DNA of 64,000 bases from Flavobacterium sp. BFFFF2 (GTDB lineage: Bacteria > Bacteroidota > Bacteroidia > Flavobacteriales > Flavobacteriaceae): NCBI GenBank assembly GCA_002256385.1, contig NKJD01000003.1, positions 46,171 to 110,170 on the forward strand, read 5' to 3'. Both the position numbers and the translations under genes were made by a program. Within the stretch, counting starts at the first letter, position 1; every line of letters starts with the position of its first letter. The notes beneath the pieces were generated by a model. It did no database searches, had not been told where the DNA came from, and saw nothing but the letters and a program-made list of their open reading frames with translations. Below, piece after piece: positions 46,652 through 53,004 of the stretch.

Positions 46652-47327
46652 TACTGTTCGCTCTGAAGTGTTGTCAAGGTTTCTAGAAGTAAACCATCTT
46701 TTGAATTCAATAAAAAGTATTGAAGACTCAATAGTTGCTCCTGCAGCTGCACCTCTAGAATATAAAATATATAAAGGGTTTTTCTATGTTCACATATACG
46801 CTTGTATTGAATTTTCTATTAATAAACTTGTTGTAACAACTTTAACTCTAGCACGCTCTAAAAATATTCTTTACAGACATATCGAAAATAAATTTTACAC
46901 AATTGCGGTTGCTTCAAATCTTCAAAGTATTCGTGACTGTAATCCGAAAACATTTCTTGATAAATCTGCAGACTTATTTCTTGCAATTGAAAGTGGTGAT
47001 ATTTCAAATTTTGACGAAACATTTGTGTCAAAATATCTTCAAAATGTTTGGGGTAAAACATTCAATCAAATTACAAAAACATTAGGTATGAATAACTTTG
47101 GTATATCTGGAAGAGAAGTGTTCACATTTGATGAAATAGTAGACAACCGAAACAAAATGGCACATGGAAGAGATAGTGCTGCAGATATAGGTTCTGCACC
47201 AAATTATCAAGATTTAAAAGACAGATACGATTTGATTTTTGACACAATAAATAGATATATTGACCATTTCGAAGCTTATTATGCAAACAAAGAATTTATT
47301 AAAATTTCAGAACGAGTAAATTATTAA
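46641..47327 (+). CDS. HEPN-family protein (MAE_28990/MAE_18760-like), partner of DUF262
   Basis: A 228-residue all-helical protein. The pattern YVHIYACIEFSINKLVVTTL followed by DEIVDNRNKMAHGRDSA fits the HEPN fold, with the catalytic Rx4H motif as Arg170-Asn-Lys-Met-Ala-His175. HEPN proteins with this motif are usually metal-independent RNases used in abortive defence or toxin modules. It overlaps the DUF262 gene by 11 bases, so the two are translated together. The pairing of a DUF262 sensor/NTPase with an HEPN RNase is inferred from this overlap. Activity and trigger are unknown. Confidence 0.78.
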   Translation: MPFNTVRSEVLSRFLEVNHLLNSIKSIEDSIVAPAAAPLEYKIYKGFFYVHIYACIEFSINKLVVTTLTLARSKNILYRHIENKFYTIAVASNLQSIRDCNPKTFLDKSADLFLAIESGDISNFDETFVSKYLQNVWGKTFNQITKTLGMNNFGISGREVFTFDEIVDNRNKMAHGRDSAADIGSAPNYQDLKDRYDLIFDTINRYIDHFEAYYANKEFIKISERVNY

Positions 47328-47331
47328 CTGC

Positions 47332-47463
47332 CTATAACAGCACCTACAAGAAATTGGCGGTTCAGTGGTTCCATGAAGCTTTGTGATTCGTATCAAGTTC
47401 AGTGCTGGTAGACAGTTTTCGTCTCCGAAATCGCCAACTTCTTGTAGCTGCAAAACGTTGTGC
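47332..47463 (+). repeat. attC-like long palindrome 1
   Basis: Arms at 47340-47359 and 47432-47451 are inverted and match at 18 of 20 positions, around a 72-base loop. Outside the arms are TATAACAGC (47333) and AACGTTGTGC (from 47455), i.e. the AAC/GTT core triplets found at the outer ends of integron attC sites. The total length of about 132 bp is within the attC range. It lies exactly between two plus-strand gene pairs. The outer 7-mers pair only weakly. Confidence 0.5.
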
Positions 47464-47508
47464 GACACTTTCGAACAACAGAAACCTAAAAAACAATAAA
47501 TAGAAAAT

Positions 47509-48270
47509 ATGAAATCACTAATTTTTTCTGGTCAATGTCCGCAATGTCAAATGGGAAATAATGAAGTTGAAATGCGACAAAATAATATACCTTTCTGGGA
47601 ATGCCCAAACTGTGAATTACAAATAATTATTGAAAAAGGAAATGCAGTAATTTTGCGTCATCGTGGAGAAGGAGATTTTAAATACAATCTTTTAAAATTT
47701 AATTTAGATTGTGTTTTAGAGGAAACAGATTCAGATGGATATTCTACCGGAATTGAAATTTTAGATTTTGAACATTTAGAAAACTATTTAGAAACAAAAG
47801 TTCAACATCCAAAAGAATTTTCTTTTGCAAAATTAATTGACAATTATGTTAATTATAAATTTGAAAATCAATCAAAGGAAAATTATATTATCCAATCAGA
47901 ACATTTTAAAATTGATTTTGAAGACAATTCGATTATAGAAGAATTAATTAAAAGAGACAGAAATAGAAACCAAAATCAATTGTATGCTCATTCGAGATTA
48001 TATCGGTTTTTACAAATTATTTTAGAGAAATATTATAAAATAGACAATAGTTGGTTACCCGAAATGGGGATGAGTAAAATTGAACATTATTTATGTACAA
48101 AACATTTTCCAAGTGATGAAAGAAAAAAAATTAATTCAAATCCCCTTTTTGTCAAACAAAGTCTGAAAGAACTAATTTTTGATTTAATAAGAATAATTTA
48201 TTTAGACCAAAAAACTCTTTTGAGTTATGACCCAATTGAATTGCAAGAAATTGAAAAAGAAATGAAATAA
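47509..48270 (+). CDS. Zinc-ribbon protein of unknown function
   Basis: A 253-residue protein. The N-terminus has a zinc ribbon with CPQC (residues about 9-12) and CPNC (about 32-35). The rest is AT-rich, acidic and helical (FHLENYLETKV-type segments, then LYRFLQIILEKYYKI and SLKELIFDLIRIIYLDQK). I do not recognise the larger domain. The next gene begins 2 bases after the stop codon, so they form a pair, bounded on both sides by attC-like palindromes. Confidence 0.6.
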   Translation: MKSLIFSGQCPQCQMGNNEVEMRQNNIPFWECPNCELQIIIEKGNAVILRHRGEGDFKYNLLKFNLDCVLEETDSDGYSTGIEILDFEHLENYLETKVQHPKEFSFAKLIDNYVNYKFENQSKENYIIQSEHFKIDFEDNSIIEELIKRDRNRNQNQLYAHSRLYRFLQIILEKYYKIDNSWLPEMGMSKIEHYLCTKHFPSDERKKINSNPLFVKQSLKELIFDLIRIIYLDQKTLLSYDPIELQEIEKEMK

Positions 48271-48272
48271 TT

Positions 48273-48974
48273 ATGAAAAACCCTTGGGAAAAATTTATTG
48301 AAGATTTTGACGAAAAAAATCTAATTTTAGAAGAAGAAAAAGCAGTAATTGATAAATTCAATCAAAATGTAAATGAGACTTATAAAATTCATACTGAAAT
48401 AATGCCAGCACCTTTTATGGGGAATGTTAAAACTGCTCCGATATTACTTTTAGTATTAAATCCAGGATATGACGAAAAAGAAGAAGAAAATGGATTTTAT
48501 AAAGATTGTAAACATTTTTGGAAGAGTGAAATACAGCATATTCAATCAATTCCAGAATTACCGCTTTTTTGTTTAGATGAAAAATATATTAGTTATTCAG
48601 ATTATTGGGCGAAGAAATTAAAACCATTAACTTTGATAACAAGTAAAGAAAAGGTTGCGAAAAATATTTGCAAAATTCAGTTTTTCCCTTATCATTCTAA
48701 AAAATTCAAATCGATCACCAAAAAAATATTAGTGGAAAACGGTTTTGATAAATATTTGCCATCTCAACAATATAATTTTGAGTTAGTCAAAAAAGCAATG
48801 GAACGAAACTCAATTATAATTATTTTAAGAAGTAAAAAAATGTGGTTTGAAGCAATTCCAGAATTAGAGAAATACGAAAATTTACATGTCACAAAAAGCT
48901 ATTTGAACACAATTCTTTCTGAAAATAATTTATTAGAAGCATTTCCAAAAATTGTAAATATTCTGAATAAATAA
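48273..48974 (+). CDS. Possible uracil-DNA-glycosylase-fold protein
   Basis: A 233-residue protein without a signal peptide. TAPILLLVLNPGYDEKEEE resembles the first motif of the UDG superfamily (strand followed by NPG), and KICKIQFFPYHSKKF resembles a conserved mid-protein segment of UDG-like families. The C-terminal VTKSYLNTILSENNLLEAF sits where the Leu-intercalation loop would be. The similarity is by eye and weak: no canonical catalytic Asp/Asn motif such as GQDPYH is present. It forms a tight pair with the zinc-ribbon gene. Confidence 0.4.
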   Translation: MKNPWEKFIEDFDEKNLILEEEKAVIDKFNQNVNETYKIHTEIMPAPFMGNVKTAPILLLVLNPGYDEKEEENGFYKDCKHFWKSEIQHIQSIPELPLFCLDEKYISYSDYWAKKLKPLTLITSKEKVAKNICKIQFFPYHSKKFKSITKKILVENGFDKYLPSQQYNFELVKKAMERNSIIIILRSKKMWFEAIPELEKYENLHVTKSYLNTILSENNLLEAFPKIVNILNK

Positions 48975-48984
48975 AAAACCGAAG

Positions 48985-49116
48985 CGGTAACAGCCGTTTC
49001 TCGCAATTGCGAATTTTGTGGTAAGTTCACGTTTGCATTCCGCAAGAATTTTTATCTTTAACAGAAAATATAAAGTTCCGAAGCTCGCAACCTCGCCAAG
49101 CGCCGGAACGTTAGCG
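48985..49116 (+). repeat. attC-like palindrome 2
   Basis: The ends CGGTAAC (48985-48991) and GTTAGCG (49110-49116) are complementary at 6 of 7 positions and carry the AAC/GTT cores. The site is also 132 bp long, like site 1. Internal arms are weaker: TTGCGA near 49008 can pair with TCGCAA near 49085. It lies between the UDG-like gene and a toxin-antitoxin pair. Confidence 0.42.
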
Positions 49117-49201
49117 GAAAGCTTCGAGAAAAATCCGGTAAAAAGATTAACCTGTTTTTAGATAATTTGTAATTTTGAAAAGAAAAAAAACACATACTTA
49201 G

Positions 49202-49426
49202 ATGGATTTACAAACTAGAAAATTAAAATTTATACAAAAGTTTATTAAACTTCAAAGTGAAGAAGATATTTCTCAGTTTGAAAGTTTGATAAAAAAAAGA
49301 AACAACAAAAATTCATTTAAACCAATGTCAATTGAAGAATTCCATAAAGGCATTGATAAATCTGAAGATGATTTTAAAAATGGGCGCTACAAAACCAGTT
49401 CTGAACTTTTAGCAAAATACAAATAG
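49202..49426 (+). CDS. Antitoxin of a ParE-type pair
   Basis: A 74-residue protein: an N-terminal helix (RKLKFIQKFIKLQSEEDISQ), then IEEFHKGIDKSEDDFKNGRY and SSELLAKYK. It fits the short helical antitoxins that precede ParE toxins in Bacteroidota, in which the C-terminal half wraps the toxin. The toxin ATG follows the stop codon directly. No DNA-binding domain is evident, so autoregulation is uncertain. Confidence 0.7.
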   Translation: MDLQTRKLKFIQKFIKLQSEEDISQFESLIKKRNNKNSFKPMSIEEFHKGIDKSEDDFKNGRYKTSSELLAKYK

Positions 49427-49744
49427 ATGAAGTTCAAGATTATTTGGTCTGACTATGCAGAAACTCAACTTGACAAAATTTTTAAGTATTATGCAGAAAA
49501 TGCTAGTGAAAGAGTTGCTAAAAATTTAATTCAAAAAATAATAGCCGAACCAAATAGACTTTTAGAAAATCCAAATATTAGTCAAATCGAAGATCTTTTG
49601 CTCGATAGAGAGCATCTTTATAGATATTTGATTTGCAAAAATTATAAAATTATTTTCAGTATTGACGAAAAAAAGCACTTTATACAAATTGCTGACGTGT
49701 TTGATACTAGACAAAATCCAGAGAAGATAAAGCGAACTAAATAA
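49427..49744 (+). CDS. RelE/ParE-family toxin
   Basis: A 105-residue protein with the ParE pattern: MKFKIIWSDYAETQLDKIFK, a helical hairpin (ASERVAKNLIQKIIAEPNRL), LYRYLICKNYKIIFSID strands and the tail IADVFDTRQNPEKI. It forms a clear two-gene toxin-antitoxin module with the preceding gene. Such modules are frequent cargo of sedentary integron arrays, which fits the attC-like flanks. Confidence 0.85.
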   Translation: MKFKIIWSDYAETQLDKIFKYYAENASERVAKNLIQKIIAEPNRLLENPNISQIEDLLLDREHLYRYLICKNYKIIFSIDEKKHFIQIADVFDTRQNPEKIKRTK

Positions 49745-50091
49745 TAAAGCCAGCCGCTAACAGCTAAGGGTTCAGTTGCGGCTGCAAGCCGAACTATGAA
49801 GCCCTTGTTGAATGGAACCGATTACATGCCGTCAACGCTATGTAGTCGTCGTTCCGATTTTAGAAAGAAGAATAGCCAAAGGATTGGTGTCCTCGTTTTT
49901 TGTGTTATTTGCAATCATCTAGGGATAACATTACTAACATTTTCAAATTACCTCATTTCCAAATTACTTCAATTTCAAATTCGACTTTAAATCCAGTACA
50001 AAACGATTTTAAGCTTAAAACCTGACCCGAGACCCGAAGGGCCGAACGGTCCGAAGGAAAACTTTAAACTTTAAACCTGAAACAAAAAAAT
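49745..50091. other. Intergenic region with partial attC-like end and dispersed repeats
   Basis: Begins with CCGCTAACAGC (49757), like the left ends of the two attC-like sites, followed by a small palindrome (GTTCAGTTGCGGC / GCCGAAC). An AT-rich stretch follows, then a hairpin unit in inverted orientation (GACCCGAGACCCGAAGGGCC near 50024) and GTTTAAA heptamers up to the stop of the next gene. No supported gene. Confidence 0.5.
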
Positions 50092-50589
50092 TCACCCCCC
50101 CATCAACCGCTTAGAAATTTCTTCTTTTTTTCGTTGATCAATCTTATCACATAATTGAAGGTATTGATAAATCAAGTTTTTATTTTCTAGGCACATTTTA
50201 ATAAGTCTTCCAGTTGGTAATGACGTAATCCCTTCATTTTCAATATTGGAAATCGTATTTTTACTAAAGCCCAAAACGAGGCTAAAAGTGGAAGCCGAAA
50301 TGTTATATTTAGTTCTAAAATCAATAATTTCGGAGGGCGAAGCAGCTCCTTTTGCAACATGGTAAGCATTTCGAAGGGCTTTCATATTGCGTTCCATTTG
50401 ATTTTTCGTGTAATGTTTCACTTTTTGATCTCTATTGATGAAGCCCGAATGTTCATCCACTTCATGATCGAGGTAATACACCTCAATGTATTCCAAATGG
50501 AGGTCTTTATACTTTTTGTAGGTAGTAGCTTGTATTTCGTCCGTAATTTGATGTGCTCTAGTTACTAGTACTTTTTTATTTTCCATCAT
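50092..50589 (-). CDS. MqsA-like HTH antitoxin
   Basis: A 165-residue protein starting MMENKKVLVTRAHQITDEIQ. The frame is open further upstream, but that part overlaps the toxin gene, and the ATG one base after the toxin stop is natural. A helix-turn-helix lies at residues about 95-150 (IDFRTKYNISASTFSLVLGF, SKNTISNIENEG), similar to the DNA-binding half of MqsA/YgiT. The N-terminal half lacks the CxxC zinc motif of E. coli MqsA. It probably represses its own operon and neutralises the upstream toxin. Confidence 0.65.
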   Translation of the reverse strand: MMENKKVLVTRAHQITDEIQATTYKKYKDLHLEYIEVYYLDHEVDEHSGFINRDQKVKHYTKNQMERNMKALRNAYHVAKGAASPSEIIDFRTKYNISASTFSLVLGFSKNTISNIENEGITSLPTGRLIKMCLENKNLIYQYLQLCDKIDQRKKEEISKRLMGG

Positions 50590-50590
50590 T

Positions 50591-50971
50591 TCAATGTTTA
50601 AAAGGCTGGGGCATTGGGTAATCAGGTACGTGATTTGAAAACAACAAAATGTGTAATCCCTTAACTTCCAACCCATATTTTAAATAAATTACCGTATTAC
50701 CTTTTCCAATAGTGGTACAAAATGCACACACGTTGAAATCCGCGTTACCAGAGGGGTCAATCCCTCTGTAATAATTTTCTGTAGTCAGATTTATGATAGC
50801 ACTTTCAATGTCATGTATCTCTATGTCAAAATCTAAAGCCAACTCTTGTAATTCATCGCTTGCCTTTTGCGTAAAGGTAATTTCAACGCCAGTAGACATT
50901 CTTTTTCTAGTTTCATCTAGAAATTCTTGAATCAAAGCGATGTTGTCAGGCGTATAAGGTAGTAGTATCAT
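50591..50971 (-). CDS. MqsR-like toxin
   Basis: A 126-residue protein. The C-terminal pattern NTVIYLKYGLEVKGLHILLF, SNHVPDYP resembles the IYIKL-then-ISFH-x-YP end of MqsR/RelE-fold toxins; the N-terminal half is helical (LIQEFLDETRKRM, QKASDELQELALDF). Toxin-first order followed by an HTH antitoxin is the MqsRA arrangement. The similarity is by eye; the target could be mRNA, as for MqsR. Confidence 0.55.
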   Translation of the reverse strand: MILLPYTPDNIALIQEFLDETRKRMSTGVEITFTQKASDELQELALDFDIEIHDIESAIINLTTENYYRGIDPSGNADFNVCAFCTTIGKGNTVIYLKYGLEVKGLHILLFSNHVPDYPMPQPFKH

Positions 50972-51159
50972 CAGGTATCAATCAGCATTCGATGGTACAA
51001 AGATAAAAAGAAACTTTATTAAATTCCCAATCATTGGGAGGGATTGTTTTGTGTAAAAAAGACAATTTAGAAGCTTGTCCGCAATGCACATGGACTATGG
51101 GATTTTAGAAAATAACATTCTAATTTTCATCTTGACGTATTTTTATTTATATTTACTCA

Positions 51160-51687
51160 ATGAATAGAAAGTCTCAAATAGAGTTGGATTTTTTAATCGA
51201 TAAATTAACCAATTCGATAGAAAATGTTCATTCAGGCGATAGCTTTCCCACTGAAGTTTCGTTACTAAACACTGAAGAAATTAGTAAAATTACAAAATCG
51301 AATGGCTGGTTATTCAATTGGAAAAATGAATTTAAAAAGCCTGAGAAAGAAATTTTTAAACTAACCATTAACAACAATCCAACTATCATCCAAGGCTTAG
51401 TATCTTTAGAAATAAAATCAGACCATGTTTTTATGCATCTCATAGAAAGTGCGCCTTTTAATATTGGTAAAAACAAAACATATATTGGCGTTCCTGGTAA
51501 TTTAATTGCATTTGCTTGTAAACTCTCATTTCAACGTGGTCATGATGGGTTTGTTTCATTTATTGCTAAAACACATTTAATTGAACACTACCAAAAATCG
51601 TTGGGAGCAGTTCATTTTGGTGGCCAATTAATGATTATCAACAACCAAGCAGCACTTCATTTAATAGGCAAATATTTTAAAAATTAA
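51160..51687 (+). CDS. Possible GNAT-fold protein
   Basis: A 175-residue cytoplasmic protein. Strand-helix order is consistent with an N-acetyltransferase fold: IQGLVSLEIKSDHVFMHLIE, a loop, then VPGNLIAFACKLSFQRGHDG in the place of the acetyl-CoA-binding helix, FVSFIAKTHLIEHYQKSLGA (the typical late helix), and a C-terminal strand. The QxxGxG/A signature is not clear. A small ORF follows after 5 bases, so the two may form a module, possibly toxin-antitoxin. Confidence 0.45.
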   Translation: MNRKSQIELDFLIDKLTNSIENVHSGDSFPTEVSLLNTEEISKITKSNGWLFNWKNEFKKPEKEIFKLTINNNPTIIQGLVSLEIKSDHVFMHLIESAPFNIGKNKTYIGVPGNLIAFACKLSFQRGHDGFVSFIAKTHLIEHYQKSLGAVHFGGQLMIINNQAALHLIGKYFKN

Positions 51688-51692
51688 TTAAA

Positions 51693-51863
51693 ATGGGAAT
51701 TGTAAAAGAACCTTTGCACATTGACTTTGTCGTCGAAAATAGACCTTTGACTAAAGCAGAAGAAAAACAGATTAGTGACTATATCACTTCGCAAAGAAAG
51801 AAAGGCGAATTAAAGCACAATGCCAGTGCTCGAACTTTAAAAAACAAACAAAAAGCCAATTAG
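51693..51863 (+). CDS. Small protein, possibly truncated by an in-frame TAG
   Basis: A 56-residue protein MGIVKEPLHIDFVVENRPLT at the start, with a helix KAEEKQISDYITSQRKK. It stops at TAG (51861), but the same frame continues for 21 protein-like codons (ESLNQGFIHVYDKSKNKY...) to a TAA at 51927-51929. The intact form may therefore have been a 78-codon gene. It lies 5 bases after the GNAT-like gene and is probably co-transcribed. The 51930-52114 gap ends in GTTTAAA/GTTTCAG-type units around 52061-52101. Confidence 0.5.
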   Translation: MGIVKEPLHIDFVVENRPLTKAEEKQISDYITSQRKKGELKHNASARTLKNKQKAN

Positions 51864-52114
51864 GAATCCCTTAACCAAGGCTTCATCCACGTCTACGATA
51901 AATCAAAAAATAAATACGAAAACCTATAAAACAAAAAAAATCCCTTACCCCATTTAAACGCTCCTTAAAACCTTACGTTGCAAAAGCGCCACTTAACATT
52001 CAAATGAAAGTAAACACTCGTTAAAAACGAGTATCAGCATAAAAAAGAAGTTGTCTAGGAAAAACTTGAAACCTGAAACTTTAAAATTTAAACTTTAAAC
52101 CAAAGACTTTCGAA

Positions 52115-52816
52115 TCACTCCTTCACCACAATCACCGTCGCCTTATAGCCCGTTGATAAATTCCATTTGTTGGATGAAATCAGGTTGCCTTTGTCGTCGT
52201 AGACGATGAATTCGGCGGTGTTTGGCCCAGACGTGCCTTGGTTTAATGCTTCAAAATCGATTTTATTGAATCCTTTAATGAGCGTGATGTTTACTTCCTG
52301 AAAACTGCTTTCGAGCGTAATGTTTGATATCACCCGAACGCCATTGAGTAATACGCTCACCCGATCGCCATCGGGGTATTCGTGGTCGCGGCAAATGATG
52401 CGCACAAATTTGCCATTGTTGCGGAATTCACCAAAATATTGGTCGCCTTTGGCACCCATGGCCACTTCTTTGTTGGCGCCGTTGAGTCGGTCTTCCACGT
52501 CTTGCGCCGGGTTCATAAAGGTTTCTTTTGGTTCGACGGCTTGTTTTTCGCGGATTTTGTCGAGCAAGGAATAATTGATCGGGTTCGATTTCTCGTTGTA
52601 ATTTTTGGGAGAAAATATCGAGGGCGCCACACCAGAAGGCGTTGGATTGGAGTTGGCTTTGGGCAATACAGGTGCAATGGTGAATTTCTTTTTGGGCAAC
52701 TCAGGCTGTGCTTGCAACACCTGGACTGCTACCAAAAAACCGAAAATCCATTTTACCGCCATCTGTTGCCTAATTTTGGGTAAAAATAACAGAAACTTTA
52801 GCGGACTGATTTTCAT
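52115..52816 (-). CDS. Secreted protein of unknown function
   Basis: About 233 residues from ATG 52816. A second in-frame ATG at 52762 begins MAVKWIFGFLVAVQVLQAQ, a clean signal peptide, and may be the real start. The mature N-terminal part is proline-rich and disordered (PELPKKKFTIAPVLPKANSN). The C-terminal 110 residues form a beta domain (QYFGEFRNNGKFVRIICRDH, DGDRVSVLLNGVRV, YKATVIVVKE), resembling a C2- or jelly-roll-like sandwich. It is probably periplasmic or surface; divergent from the TonB receptor gene. Confidence 0.65.
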   Translation of the reverse strand: MKISPLKFLLFLPKIRQQMAVKWIFGFLVAVQVLQAQPELPKKKFTIAPVLPKANSNPTPSGVAPSIFSPKNYNEKSNPINYSLLDKIREKQAVEPKETFMNPAQDVEDRLNGANKEVAMGAKGDQYFGEFRNNGKFVRIICRDHEYPDGDRVSVLLNGVRVISNITLESSFQEVNITLIKGFNKIDFEALNQGTSGPNTAEFIVYDDKGNLISSNKWNLSTGYKATVIVVKE

Positions 52817-53004
52817 TTTACTAAAAATTAACGATTTCTGCAAAATTGGCGGAGTTAACTATAATTTAACAAAAGATACGCAACATTCGAGGCAAATTTG
52901 CAACCAATACAAGTTGTGTGTTTTTTTAAAAATTCACATTCCTATTCTGGGCATATTTTTTGAAAATTCGTCCCATTTTTTTAACAACAAAGCAGTTTAC
53001 ATTG

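Noticed and set aside
49796..49990. 64-codon plus-strand frame after the ParE toxin
   Set aside because: It runs across palindromic intergenic DNA and low-complexity TTTCAAAT-type sequence; no protein-like features.
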